The notes under the pieces are model-generated. The model ran no database searches and was not told where the DNA came from. It saw only the letters and a list, made by a program, of their open reading frames with translations. From NCBI RefSeq assembly GCF_000237925.1, contig NC_031501.1, positions 932,286 to 996,285 on the forward strand: 64,000 nucleotides of DNA, written 5' to 3'. Positions 1 through 15,300 of this stretch are shown here, piece after piece. This DNA is from Schistosoma mansoni. Lineage: Eukaryota > Platyhelminthes > Trematoda > Strigeidida > Schistosomatidae. Position 1 is the first letter of the stretch; each line of letters begins with the position of its first letter. The position numbers and the translations under genes are program-made.

Positions 1-70
1 CATTGATCATTGGAAATAAATGAATAATAATTTTTTAAAAAAAGAATCTCTCAGTCATTAGTTTGCTTTG

Positions 71-80
71 TTTATTTATT
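71..80 (-). promoter_or_regulatory. Polyadenylation signal of the SCAMP gene
   Basis: Two overlapping AATAAA hexamers read on the minus strand about 300 nt beyond the SCAMP stop codon. They would give a 3' UTR of roughly 0.3 kb that contains CA, CAA and CAAA simple repeats. The assignment is by position only. Confidence 0.5.
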
Positions 81-375
81 CTTTACATGTAAAACTTAAC
101 AATCAATAAAAAAGTGTGTGTGTGTGGGGGGGGGAGAAAACAACAACAACCACAACAACAAACATTGTGTGTATAGAAGAGCAAAAACAAAAATAAGATA
201 TCACTGGTGGTTTTATGAAATTGATATGTAAGGGATAGAATAATGTCCAGTTTCCTGTCGAAGAAAAACAAACAAACAAACAAAACTGTATCAATATTGA
301 TTAAATTGTGTTATAAGTTAACTGATTATTATATATGAATTGCTTGTTTGTTTGTTTGTTTTTTTCTTTCTTCAA

Positions 376-3300
376 TTATGGCATTGCACCAAATCCTCCA
401 GAACGTTCAAATACTCCTGCATTAGCCATTTCTAGTTTAGCTTTATGTAAGCTTGCTCCAGATGATCGATAATATTTATGAACCTACGAAAAACAAACAA
501 CACATAATAGTATGGAGAATATAAGTAGGTTTGATTCTTCATATATAAATGTATGTTGAAACTATTGTGTACGTGGAAATGTCTAGGTCGGATCTTGAAG
601 TATTGTTAGAAATGTGTGGTATGGTAACTTGAACTGATGTACATACGTACGAAGTTCTACGTTGTGACTGACTGAGAGATATTAAACGCTGTTGTTGTTA
701 ATTTTTGATAACTAATATAGCGAAGCAGTGGCTTATTGGTCAAGGAATTCGACTCCCAACCATTATATCCCTGAACCGAATTCCGCCTCATCGACTTCAG
801 TTTAGACACCCGTGTGGTATCATTAGCTATTACACTTGAAGTGTAAATTATACCTAAGTACCTGATGAACGAATTAAGGTAATGTAATACATAGTGAGAA
901 GATATTTTATATTCAGTGATCTGAAAAAGAAACTGGTTTAGAAATGGTCAGAAAGACATGAGACCGAAGAACCTAAGATATCACACGGTCTTTCTGTAAA
1001 AAAAACTCTTGATGTGTTGTCAGCTCTTCAGTTTAACGATATTACTATCAGTAATAGAAATCCAGAAGGTAAGTTGTGACACTTTTAGAATTGACCTTTT
1101 CGAACCTTCTCCCATCGTTGTAAGCCAGTATAGCTACAATAGTTAGTTGTCGCAGACAAGCAACCTACTGTTGTCACACTTGTATACAGTTGACAGTACA
1201 CGTGTTCATCTACATCTCTATCATTCAAAACATGCCCGGAAGTCCTCAAAAATCAACTTCTTTAGTCACCTTCTTTCACTCTATTCTTAACCTCAAATGT
1301 TTGACTACGATCTTGTGAATACACAGTTTTTCCACGAGAAATAGCTGCGACAGTGAATGTGAAAATCAAAATGCACAAGAAGTTACACATAGGACAATTG
1401 AACTCATCTTACAATTATCATTAAAATACCTAAATGATTAGGAAAAAATTGTTCTATTCAATGTGTTATCTTCAGAAAAAACTATGTTAAGGACGTTATA
1501 TCCCCAGAACTCACTTGGAGAAGGTCCTAATTTTGTCATTTTATTATGAAAATTTGAATTTTATGTTTTCGCACCAATAGACGCTCAGTTGACCTACAGC
1601 TTACACTTCCCATTCAGGAATCCTTGACTGTTATTGATTGACGGGTTTTCTTAGCACGCTATTTTGTGGCTCTCCCAAGGTTGTTTCTATCATTGTATAG
1701 ACAAGCTTGATTTGTGTGCTTAGTGACCTTATATTTCCTGAGTACTTTCAGAATACATTTTCTACGCCTTATCAAGACTTCTTGATCTAGTTAGCAGAGC
1801 CGGGGACAACGGATTAGAATAGCCTATCGTGTCACTGTGTCTTTGACCTTCGTTCCGTTTACCGAGCAAGGTGAACTTTCACTAATAAACTAAACACCTT
1901 AGTATATGTATTCACCAATTAGATATGAAATATACATGAATATACAAAACTGAAAAGATTTCATTTTGAACATACAGAAAAATGAAATAAGACAAAACTT
2001 TATTAAAACTTACCTTAAATAACAGGAAACTACAAAATCCTGCAAGAATACTGAATATTGTAGCAATCAATAACATTAGAACACCAACACCATCATTATG
2101 ATTTACAGTTTTTATCCCATTAATCCAACCACTATATATTCAAATCATAGGAAAAAAATATTATCAGAAGGGGTTTATGTGGATATTATAGTAATTTAAT
2201 AGTTGAATTTATGAGTCAATTAAAGCTAGACCACCATGGAAAACCTCGAAGTACTGGACGGTTGTTTCGTCCTATTGTGGGACTCCTCAGTGACAGTGCA
2301 CATCCACGATCCTGCCTCGCAAGATTCAAACCCAGAACCTACCAGTCTCGCGCCAGAGCACTTAACCGATAGACCAATGAGCAAGCCGGCATCCAACGGT
2401 GTTAATGTCTAACTTCAACCAATCCACGAAGTTGAGCGACCATTCACCAATTGTCTTCAGTGAGTTGATATCTCCCAACAGACCTGGTTGAACTCCACTG
2501 GTCACTGCTTCTAACTAGAACTCCAATCCAATTCAATGGACTCATGAATTCAACTACATAAAAAAATTATGCTTATTTAGATAAACTCCATTAAACTACT
2601 ATTTTTGCAGTTATATAATCAATATTTAGTTTATATGTTTGTTTGATTTAACTCATTTACCACGTATACATTTGTATACTTGATTTGAAGAGTTACACTT
2701 TAAGTGTTTGAAAGCTAAGAGTGATATTATTATTCTAGTTGCATAAACCAAAAATAGTCAGTAAAATAAGTCAGTCAGCTACAACGTCGGACCAGGCACA
2801 TATATGCATCGTTCCAAGTTTCCATACCTCATTAGCACAACAAGATGAACACCGAATTCATAGAAGTAGTTGATTCTCTAGTGGTAATATATAAAAGAAA
2901 GGTCGTATATAAGGATATAGTACATGAAGAAAGACAGATATGAAGCAATTTTAATCTGAAGATTTAAGGGAAGACAGAGAGTGTGATCGATTCTGAGCCA
3001 TGTCACACAGAGTCTCCAACCATTGGTCACGATAGTCACATGGACCCCAACCAGGTAGTCTGCATCTGCCAACATGGCTCAGACTAGAAGTTAGTGACTT
3101 CAAGCACTGATGTCACGTTTTGGTTTGGCCGCCCCTAACTCTCTTCCAACCATCCCCTACACTAGTCAGCATAGCGCGTCGTGGTAATCGGTGTTCAGGC
3201 ATACGTAACACGTGGCCCAACTATCTCAGTCGACGAAGATTTCCAACCTCGTCAAATGATTTACCATCATTCCCTAATACCCTGTGTTTAACCTCACTAT

Positions 3301-6300
3301 CACTTACCCGGTAATCCCAGCAGATGCGAGAAACATTTCTAAGACATATGTGGTCAAATACTAGTAACTTACGAGTATCTTCTACTCTTAATAGCCAAAG
3401 TAAGGTTCGAATTTGAATATTGAACACCTTAACGACTGAGACACTAATACATACTAGAAATATATTAAACCTAAAAGATAAGTTCTTGTATCCGACTACT
3501 TGAATGTAGGTTTATTATGAATTGACTTATTCCTATGGAGCTATATATACATATGAGTTGTTTTGATATGTGTCCTAATGCACAGGTGTGTTCAAAGACA
3601 CTATTTTTAATGGATGAGAAGAAGCAGAAATAGATATGTACTAAAACAAACAATAATATAACCTTGGTTATTTGATGTGTATTAGTGAAAGTAAATATGA
3701 CTGGTCACTGGGTGTGGACAAACAGTCCTGCAGCTTACTGATCATTCAGTAGGTGATTTACTGCTACAGACTCACTGAGACTGACTGATTGTAATTGTGT
3801 GGAATAAAGTATTGTCTAACGTTAGTCTGGTTTTCTATTTTGGTCGTGAATCATATATCTGATATAGCGTGTTCTTGTATGTGTATAACGGATCGCTCGC
3901 ACATTCAATCTAGAAGTATTATAAAGTTGGCCATTCAGTCCAGTCTTATTATCGTAGTAGTGCAAAATACAGAAGGTAAAAAAAACGTGTTGAGTCCATC
4001 CAGTATAAAATTATTTGATATTCCAAGTCATCATCATGTTGAACGAAAACCTGCAAAAAGCAATCTTTTCATTTCCGTAGACAGACAAACAAAAGCGTGA
4101 AAAACATTCAACAGCCAATTAATTTACTCAAAATAGACATAAACCGATAATACTCGAAAGCCATCACCTTCCGCCCTGTTTTATTAACCGTTTACCTCAA
4201 ATCTATTTACTGCACCTATCCCAAAACCGTTTTTTGATTACGTAATAATTTTTAACGTATCCATAATTCTTTGCAATATCTGCGCATTGCTCATCTACAA
4301 ACCCTAATATCTATTTCATTGCTAATTGCCTTATCATAACGACCTGTCATCATTGCACAACCATCCTTTTTCGAACTATATAAATTACTAAGATGGATAG
4401 TGGCTAGCAGTGGAATCCAGTTTGACGTGCGTTTCGTCCTATTTGGGACTCGTCAGCTGGATGTACAATGCTTGTGAATTAAGGCTATATCGAGGCAATA
4501 CGCATAGTATGCACATATGCCAATTAGAGACTGACCAGTTGCAGTACTAAAAAAACATCAATGGGAAGATTAAAACAAACAATACTAAGTGAATTTAAAC
4601 TTCACCCCATTGCACAAGCAAGTGGCTATCAGGACTCAGTGGCCGAGTGGATAACGCGATGGCGTTTGGAGCGAAAGTTACTGGGTTCGAGTCTCAGAGT
4701 GAACATCAACTCTGAGATGCAGGTACATCCAGCTAACGAGTCCCAAATAGGACGAAGTGGCGCGCGTCCTGGATTCCACTGCTAGCTACTATCGATCTTT
4801 GCTTAGTTAGATAACGGCACTTGGAATTTGAGTGCTGCGTATAGGAGACTAATTTTGACGAAGGATTCCATTTTAAACTCTAATTTTCACCCAACAAATT
4901 GGGATGTACTATAGTAATGTTTACATAATAGATATATGTAAATAGTATCAAATGATTGAAATGAAAATCATGTTCTTTCATGTAATACCATTGATCTGTT
5001 CAATGGATGGAATAATATTTGATAATGCTACATAATTCTTATCGTCCAAACTGTTTGGTTTCTATTTATTGATTATCGATTGTTGTGTACAAGTTTACTT
5101 TATTTTAATTATCGTTTGATCATAGTAATTGAAGAAGTTCATAAATGGAAGTGTCACAAATATAGATTTATTATACTATTTCTACCCGTATTTAAAACCT
5201 TTAACACCACTCAAGACCATTGTATTCATAATCAATATCATTCTTCAATTCCTATTATTCCTTCTACATCGACTTTTAACACTAAACTTCCTCTTTCGGT
5301 TTCCTCCTCAAGTGTCACCATAGCCAACGATTCTAGTGCGCGAAACACTGTATTTAAAACGGTCCAGTTTTTTTTCAAAACGTTTTAGCAACATTTTTGT
5401 TGTTGTTGTTGTTGTGAATCTTAATCGAAATATATATTTGTATTAACCTATATTATTTGAGTCCTGAAGTAATTGAATATGGTTCCCAAGTTTCCTCGAG
5501 TTATTTCATTCAATCTACAAAACGTCATATACATTCATCATGTGATTGACTATGAAAGATCCTATATAGTGATTCTGATTGATCAATGTAATTTATTTGA
5601 AAAATTGACAACGAAACATCATGGAGTGGAACAATTTATACCCGGCCCCCGAATGCTCTGGCACGGCCGAAAGTGTGGAGAGAGAGTATGCTCTCCCTCT
5701 CGAAATGCTCTCATATGGCCACGCGTATATAGCCTCTGTCAGGGAAGTCCTACTCATTACCTTCTCGCAAATGGGGTGTTGTTTAAGAAATTGAGAGAAT
5801 GAAAAGCGAATGTCTGGCGCTTTAACCGGGTCGGTGGATACGGAGATGGGCTCCAGTATCCTGAGGGAACAAACGGCGTATGAATCAATCGTTGGTCACC
5901 GGCTACCATGGGACTGCATCTCCTCACGATGCTCCACTGACTTATAGATCAGATCTTTAGGTCAAAGGCTCCGGGTGTGGCCCTCTAAGAAAGCCACCTG
6001 CTTAGGTTTGGACACCCGGGCAGCATCACAGCCCTCACACAAATCAAATGAGATTTGTGTGGCGCATATGTATCTGGTGCCCCTTTGTACCAATATTTAT
6101 GTGTTTAAATAAAATAAATAAATAGATAAATAATAAAATAATTTATACGTTACTGATAAATGTTAGAAACTGTTTATCATGACAAATGTATCAGTTGAGG
6201 CAGAGAGGGAGAAGATTATCGGAACTAACCAAAAACTTAAAATTTCTGACATGATTGTATAATACTACGATGTTAAAGAGATAGCCTTCACTTTAGTCAA

Positions 6301-9300
6301 CAATAGTTAATGCTCTAAGGTTTTTTTTCGCTTACCATGATAATCAAAGTGTAATATAAAAACCTTACTTTACATACAGATTAACAATTGGTGGTGTGGT
6401 GTATGCTACTTATGTTGGCAGATATAAGTAGTATGTAACACCAACCAGAAATGGAATGCAAGGCAGCGGAAGATTGAGAAAATCAAATTGAAGAAAACGG
6501 GAATGTAAACAGGAATGAAGGAACGATGAAGTTTGTTAGAGATAACTGATGGAAGATGTGTAAATGATTTATTAAAAATGTGGTTTTCATATTTTACCAA
6601 AACACTGTGATTTTGCATTGAACAATAGATTGGTCTTCCCCTATATATGTCTTCGTTCACTACAGTAGTAATCCCATAACAGTGATAAGCATATGATAGG
6701 TGTACAGAATTTTCAATTGTATTCACTAACTAAAGGAGTTATAATGAACATATGTTTCGTACATTGACTAAGATGTCCACGATTCATTCAAAATATGATA
6801 GTTACGTATACAGGTGTGATATATTTATGGGAATAAGTTGAACACAACCGATAATAGCTTCAAAGTTACGTAATGCCAACGTTGTTATGGTACTAACAAT
6901 CTAGTCTAGCCTACTTGAACTTACAAAAATAGTTTCTAATACTATGAGAGAGAGAAAGAGATCAAAAAAAGAGTAAAAAATAGACACATTGTCACTTGGT
7001 AACAACAATAACTAGAACTGTTTACTGAATAAGTAAAAAAAGAGAATTTTAATTGATCACACAAATCTGTTTGTTTGTTTGTTTATTTCACTCGATATCG
7101 ATCTACATAACCCATATAAATTTAACACAAAAACTTGTATAAAAAGGTCCCAACAATAGTAACAGAAAGCAACAATGACAATTCACTAATAAAAAGGAAT
7201 GTTAAACTTTTGTGATCAATAAAGGTGAAATAATAAATTTAGAAGGTATTTTATAAATTTTCATAGTTGAAATCATGAGTCAATTGAAGCTAGACGACCA
7301 TGGAAAACCTGGAAGCACTGGACGTCTTATTATGGGACTCCTCAGCAGTGCGTATCCACGATCCCGCACCCGCGAGATCCCAACTCAGGACCTACCAGTC
7401 TCGCGCCGAAGCACTTAACCGATAGACCACTGAGCCGGCCGTCATCCAACGGTGTTAATGTCTAACTTCAACTGATCCACGAAGTTGAGCAACCGTTCGC
7501 CAATTGTCCTCAGTGAAATGATATCTCTACAATAGACTTGGTTGAACTCCACTGGTCACTGCTTCCCACTAGAACTCAAGGAAACATTCCTTACAGTCAA
7601 TCACTAGTGATCTATTTCATAAATGATAGGCTTAATCTTATCGAACAGATTCAACTAATTAGGCAACAGAAGCAAGGGGAGGAGAGAAAGAAGAAAGATA
7701 GGGGGAGAAGGGGAGGAGGGGAACTACGAGAAGAAAGAAGTAGAAGTAAATAAATTGCTCTGTCTAATAATAGCAATTAAATCAGTTGGATCAATAATGT
7801 ATGGCATAAGTACAAAGTGCATAAATAATCTAACCGTGATTCTGAGCAAAGTACTCTTCATGTTTAGGAAGGGAGGGGGTATTTAGAGTTAGTCTATGCT
7901 ACTATTTTACACAGAATAGGTGCGTATTGTCATTACTATTATTTAAACACATAAATATTGGTTCAAACGGGTACCAGATACATATGCGCAGAACAAATCA
8001 GATGAGATTTCGGTGAGGGCTGTGATACTGCCCAGGTACCCAAACTGAAGCACGTGGTTTTCTTAAGGGGCCACACACGGAGCCTCCGACCTAAAGGTCT
8101 GATCCACAAAGCAGTGGAGCATCGTGAGGAGATGCAGTCCCATGGTAGCCGGTGACCAACGGTTGGTTCATACGCCATTCGTTCCTTCAGGATACTGGAG
8201 CACATGTGGACCATTTGTTTGGAATCAGGGTTTTCCAACTGCCGTGGGTGGACTTTGCGTGTCCACCAGCCCGGTTAAAGCTCCGGACATTCTCTTTTCG
8301 TTCTCACAATTTCGTAAACAACACCCGTGATGCGAGAAGGCAGTGAGTAGGACTTCCCTGACAGAGGCTATATACGCATGGCCATGTGAAAGTATTTCGA
8401 GAGGGAGAGCGGACTCTCCCCACTCTCGGCCATACCAGGGCATTTGGGGGCGTATTGACACTGATATTTTGTAAATATATATATATATTCAAGCTTACCA
8501 TGATCCAAGATAATCAATTCCAAGGCATTGTATTAAAATAATAATAGTTTGTCCAGAAAAGAAAAGGAAAAATATTAAATAATTTGCTGAGCTATCTGAT
8601 CTAATAAAGTAAAACAAAATGAAAAGAAAACTTGTTCAACTTATAATGAAGTATTACACTAACTACAAATTTATATACTCAACTATAAGTCATAACTTTG
8701 GATATGATAATTAATGATGATACCTAATCAGCTGTTTAGATAGAAGTAGGGTCGAATAGCAAAAATGGATAGTGGCTAGCAGTGGAATCCAGTTTGACGC
8801 GCGCCACTTCGTCCTATTTGGGACTCGTCAGCTGGATGTACCTACACCTCAGAGTTGATGTTCACTCTGGGACTCGAACCCAACCATTATTCATCTTTGT
8901 TTATCAAGTTTGTGACTTCAGGCAATATCGAGGCAGTCCACACACGATGCACATATGCCAACAAGAGACTGATCAATTGCAGTCCATAATAACAATGGGA
9001 AGATACAAGTAAACAATACCAAGTGAATTTAGGGTCAAATAGGTTTGAACTTGTAGTGGCTGATACTATGTCAAGCCCATATAGGTCACTCTAGCTTCTG
9101 AATAGATCGATTTATTCATTCTTCTCAAGTCACACTTTGACCTTATCGATTGATCGTTTATTGATCCTGACCGTTTTTTTTTATTTGATCGTATATGTGT
9201 TAATTGTTCACCCTATTCATTACATGTCTTTAATTTATTTCTGTCTGAATATAAATATTGAGTTACGCTTCATCAAAACAAGTTGGCTCTTCGTTGCGCG

Positions 9301-12300
9301 TCATTTCGTTTTGTTTGTCTGTCTGGATCGATGAAAGTGTGAAATATACAAATTCAAAATGCATCCTCGTATTTGACTTATTTTATTCCGTTATTCTCCA
9401 ACGTAAATTGAACCGATAAAAATATACAAGGGTTAGTGGCATGTACATTTCAATAACAATCATCATATGATCTAATTGGAGTCAGATACAGGGTCATTAA
9501 AAATTGACGGACTTATTAGCTCGAATCTAAGTGTTAAGGAAATATAAAGTTATTTTACTTAAGTCAAAGATACTAATTTACCAAGTCTTGAAATGCATGA
9601 TTGTTACTTTAAACTAAAGAACGCTAAGTAGGATTCGAATCTGTTCACTTCATTACCATATATTATCTGGGAATATTTTTAATGAATAAATTTAAATGTG
9701 AATAGACTTTGTTATATCCGAACGATGTATAAATGGATGGTAACTTCCAGGAATCATATAGATACTATGATTATATATTCATTCCTATTGTATAAGTATT
9801 AAGGAACTAGATTATATGCATATTCATATTCCTTTTATCATAAGCTTCTATTTGACCTATTAGCTATTGCAATACGATTGACCATTCTTAATTTATTCTC
9901 AATCCATGAGATACAGTTTCTCCTACCCTCATCTATTGCTTGCAGTGAATAACTGTTTCACATTCCACACGGTTAAACTCCACCGGTCACGGCTCTTCAC
10001 CATAACTCCAGTGGTTGCATCTAGAAGCTAGTCACTAGTACGCAAATGATTATTGTTAGTATACATGAATTTGTCAGGATTGTAGGATCCGTACTGCCAG
10101 TGAGGATTCCCATTCTAGGACGAAACAGTCGTCCAGTGCTTTCAGGTTTTTATTGGCTGTCTTACTAAGATCAGTTCGTAGTTTGAACTACGAAAAGTTC
10201 TACAATCCCTAAAAATCCCCTCTACACTGATATTGGGAAATTCTTTGAAAAAAGGACTAACATTTACCTTAATGCTTTATACAAAGGTCGATGCCATCCG
10301 AAAAAGCTGGCAGGTGGCATAACAAGCACTAGTAAAATTGATGCACCAAACAATGGTCCTTCAGCTGCACCGGTACCAACAATAAAGTAGCCTAGTGCTC
10401 CAAACATATTGAATACTAACAAGATAGCATAGCCCAACCAAATACCATAACCCATTTTAGCCATCCATCGACAATCGAATGGAATATCATTTTCAAAATC
10501 TTGTCGAACACATGGTTTGCATGGACAGAATGGAGGGAATGGTGGCCAATTATGTGGACCTACAAAATAGAAATGTAAAGAAGGTAGAGAGAATCATTTT
10601 TTAACAGGACAACTATGACATATGATTATTATGGATAGTGGTAAATATACAGGTTTATATTTAGGAAAAAAATAGTAACCAGTCATAATCAATGTTAAAT
10701 ACTGGCACGAATATACTGTTGAGCGCCTAAGGAAAATATATTAAGCAAAAATCGGACGTCGAAGTTGTGAATCATTACCAACTAAGGAGATTAGGGCATA
10801 GTGTTACATATTTCTTGACACCTATATCGATAAGAGGTATCTATTAGTCTAAGCTATTTCGGTAAGTGTAGACTATCTGATCAGCATTCCCGCAATAACT
10901 GTGATCAATGGTCGATATACCTTAGAATAGGTCACAGTAGAGCAAATCCTTTTTTTATTCTTTCTTCTTGAACCATATTCTCAATGTTTAGTCTTTCTCA
11001 CTATCATTAATATTATAATTATTTAGACTCATTAATTATGGCAGTATGTTACTTTCATATCATTGTGTTAATGTAGTATGGTATATAGGACAATTTAAAC
11101 TCTGTAATGAATATGACTAGTTGACAGAATATCTCATATCTTATACTAATACGAACTGAGTGAATTAACAAGATGAGAAGAAAAGTAGGAGAGATTAATT
11201 TTAATTACGATGGGAATTTAAACATGAGAATTAGACAGTCCATGTGATGAAAAGTTAACTAAAGGTTTGTAGAAAGCTAGGTAGAATGAGTGCAATTGTG
11301 TTGTGATAACGAATTTCGCGCTTTATCAGCCAAAGTTTCAAGAAAAAAAAGAGATTACAAATATTGTTAGGTAGGCCTTACATCCAGGAAGTCTGATCAG
11401 TAATCTATGAATGTATGAAGTGACGTCATATCATGGGGTTGTGAAAAAGGTTTAGCTGTGAACAATAAATCAAGCATTATGCAAGTGTTTATAGGCGTCC
11501 TCTTGATCATAACTGTCATGTTGACTGAGGACGAACAGACAGAGAGACAGATATTACTAACATAGAGCCTGGCCCAAGCTGCCAAACCATATATTAAGAT
11601 GATGAGACAAAAAATAGTAAAAGAGAAAAAATTAATGTAGTAGCGATAGTAAAAAGAAAGACTAAAATTTGGGAATATGGATTGAAAAGACAGGGTGGAA
11701 AGATATTCATGAATAAATACAGGTGCTCAAAAACCAAAGGAAGATAGGGGGAGAATTCATGTGCGTCAGTGTGACCGATTCTGAGCCATGTCACACGTTT
11801 TCAACCCCTGATTGTGATTATCACTTCGATCCCAACCAGATAGTTTACATCTACGAATATGACACAGACCAACAGTCGACAACTTCATGAACCGATACCA
11901 CGTTTTGATTTGAACACTTCTAGCTTCCTTTCAACATACTTCTCAGTCAGTCACAACGTACAACTTCGTACGTACGTACATACATCAGTTCGAGTTGCCA
12001 TAACACATTAGCACAGAGGTGAAGTTGTCGATTCAAGTCCAATAGTGGTAGTGTGGTGTGGTCTACTTATATCTATATAAGTAGTATATGGTGTGGGTCA
12101 GACATAGAATGTATTTTGGCAGAAGACCGATGAGCAAAGAACTGAAATGAAACGCAAACGTCTGGAAAATGCATGAGCAATGGAATAAGAGAAGAAACAG
12201 TGAAGATTGAAACAATTGGTTGTTAATTTGCAAATTGACTGTTCATTGTTTGGTAATCAGAATTTATTGAGATAGTCTGTAATCTTTGCTTAAATACATT

Positions 12301-15300
12301 CGATTGTCCCCAACCAGTGTTTTGTTCACTACAGTAGAAGTAGTAAGAGTATAGGCATTATGTGAAAGATTAGGGTTTGAAGATGTTACTGAAGGAGCAT
12401 AATCCAATGAAATAAATTTGGAAAGAGAACACAAAGAGTGGATGCACCTTCGCCATTGCAAACGATTTTGAGTCATATCATTCAAGGTCTCTAACCATCG
12501 ATTGTTATCGTCTCGCGAATCCCAACCAGGTAGTCTACACCTACCAGCATGTCTCAGTCCAATTGTCAGTGACTTCATGGATTTGTGCCACGTTTTGGTC
12601 TGGCCGCCCCTAGCTTTCTTCCAACCAACTCCAACACCATAAAGCATTGCACGTCGGGGCAGTCGGTGAATGGGCATACATGACACGTGTCCCAGCCATC
12701 TCAACTGATGAAGTTTCACTACTTCATCAATCGATTTGTCATCCTTACCTAGTACCCGTTTCCTAACAACTGCATTACTTACTCGGTGGTCCCAGGATAT
12801 ACGAGCAATGCTTCGAAGACACCTATGATCGAATACTAGTAGCCTACGAATATCCTCTACTCTTATTGGCCATGTTTCACTGCCATAAAGTAGGACGGAA
12901 CGAACTGCTGCATAGTAAACCCGTCCTTTGGTTGCTAGACGGATATCTCGCCTACGCCATAAATAACGCAAGTTGACGAAAGCTAGTCGAGCATTCTGTA
13001 TCCGTGCTGAGATTTCGTCACACACATGACCACAAGGGCTGATGAGACTCCCAAGATAATTGAAGAGGTCAACACGCTCAACTACTTCACTCTCTATCAT
13101 TAGTTCAGGTGTCGATGCAACCCAATCCTGAAGTAACATTTTGTACTTTGAGGGGGAGAATCGCATCCCGAATCTACTTCTAAACTAGCAAGTATCACTC
13201 AAAGTACACAATGGTTAGAAATACGTAATACAAGTCGGTGAAGATTCACTACTTCACCATCTTTGTCAATTACCTCAACATTACTACTTACTTCTCGATC
13301 ACTTCAAAAAATGTAACCAATGCTTTAAAGATACTTACAACTAGGAAATAAAAAACCATTAAACTACAAATGTCTTCTACCTTCCATTGACTACAGAAAT
13401 GATGATAGCATCTTTAAACTGGCAATTCTAAATATCATAGAATCAATCATTACTCATAGTTTTACAGATTATTGTCTGAATAAGAGACAAAATATACATT
13501 GAAGCACACAATATATATTTGTAATGTTTTCAATTAAAAAACGTATAACCAATTTAAATCATAATTAACTAACTAATTATAGTATATAAAATTAGTTGCT
13601 ATAACGGTAAACATATTTTTAATGTATCCACTTAGTAACCGCTTAATTGATTATTAAAATGATTGACTTGAGTAATGGAGAACGAAAGGGGGGCAGTGGA
13701 AAGTGAGAAGAGTACTGACGTAAATACAAAGATATTAATATAAGCATATGATTTAAACTGTTTTAATTGCGTGCAATTTTTTGTTTTTTGTGAAAACATT
13801 TTGGCAAAAAAAACAAAATTATGAAAATGGAATGTAACTTTTGTGAAAAAACATGTAAATAAAAAAAATGAAGTAAACTGATGAAAAATCAAAGAGAGAA
13901 CATGAACAGTGAAAATTTATGTATATATCATTATTAGTAAAGGTTTAGGCCCCTAATGCTTTGGTACAACTGAGAGTGGGGAGAGTTCGCCCTCCCTCTC
14001 CAAACGCTCTCATATGACCACGCTTATAAAGCCTCTACCAGATAATTCCTACTTAGTGCCTTCCCGTGGTGTTGTTTACAAAATCCGGAGGACGAAAAGT
14101 GAATGTCCGGCGCTTTGACCGGGTTTGTGGACACGGAAAGTCCACCTAGGGGAGTTGGAAAACCCTGATTCCAAACCAATGGTGCACATGGGCTCCAGTA
14201 TCCTGATGGAACGAATGGCGTATGAATCAATCGTTGGTCACTGGTTCCCATTGGACTGCATCTCCTTACGATGCTCCACTGACTTGTGGATCAGACCTTT
14301 AGATCGAAGGCTCCGGGTGTGGCCCTCTAAGAAAGCCACCTGCTTCAGTTTGGGTTTATTTATTTATTTATTTAAACACATATATATTGGTACAAAAGGG
14401 CACCAGGTACATATTCGCCACACTATTTGTGTGTGTGGGCTGTGATACTGCCTGGGTGCCCAAACCGAAGCAGGTGGTTTTCTTAGGGGGCCACACCCGG
14501 AGCCTTTGACCAAAAGGTCTGATCCACAAGGCAGTGGAGCATCGTGAGGAGATGCAGTCCCATGGTAGCCGTTGACCTATGACAGGTTCGTCCGCCATTC
14601 GTTCCATCAGGATACTGGAGCCCATGTGCACCATTGGTTTGGAATCAGGGTTTTCCAACTCCCCTAGGTGGACCCTCCATGACCACCAACCCGGTTAAAG
14701 CGCCGGACATTCGCTTTTCGTCCTCTCACTTTCGTAAACAACACCCCCGCCACGAGAAGGCAGTGAGTAGGACTTCCCTGGCAGAGGCTATATATTCGCT
14801 GGCCATGTGAGAGCATTTCGGGAGGGAGAGTGGACTCTACCCACTCTCGGCCGTACCAGGGCATTTGGGTACCTGGGCAGTATCACAACCCTCACACAAA
14901 TCAAATGAGATTTGTGCAGCGCATATATATCTGGTGCCCTTTTGTACCAATATTTATGTGTTTAAATAAATAATAAAACCATTTACTGAAATTTTATTAG
15001 TCTTAATTAAAATATATACAAGCTATTCGGATTGTCTTAACAGAACCATTATATCACAAATATATATAGAGAGTAGATGGATTGTAGTTAGTAGTGGAGT
15101 TTAGCATGCGAGTTTTGTCCTAACTTGAACTCTTTAACTGGACTCAGCAGATTAATAGATAATGTGATGGCGTTTGATAAAAAAAACCAGTATCCAGTCC
15201 GAGTCTCAGTGTGAAAATTAACATTGATATGTGTGCACACCCAGTTAGTGAGTCTCACTCAAATAGGACAAAACACGTATCCACCTCAAACCACAATCCA

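Larger units (their letters stand above)
4392..4795. mobile_element. Sm-alpha-type tRNA-derived SINEs, facing pair
   Basis: The left end (atggatagtggctagcagtg) and the right end (cactgctagctactatc) are mirror images. The right half (4640-4795, plus) shows the tRNA-like A box gtggccgagtgg and B box gggttcgagtc, followed by a hammerhead motif. The left half is a minus-strand copy lacking the tRNA-like part. The pair is about 400 bp and forms a foldback. Confidence 0.8.

Noticed and set aside
339-361. CRISPR-like or satellite array from the short TGTT/AAAC and AT runs
   Set aside because: These are plain microsatellites without spacers, in a clearly eukaryotic locus.
4640-4710. A functional tRNA gene
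   Set aside because: A and B boxes are present, but there is no complete cloverleaf and the unit is part of a repeated hammerhead-bearing SINE; the same applies at 21229-21296 and 63498-63560.
7963-8501. Several 60-90 codon ORFs on both strands, with similar sets at 14.0-14.9, 15.9-16.4, 28.3-28.7, 56.0-57.2 and 61.6-61.9 kb
   Set aside because: They are the same frames recurring in each copy of the 0.5-kb retroposon and do not stay open between copies, so they are not genes.
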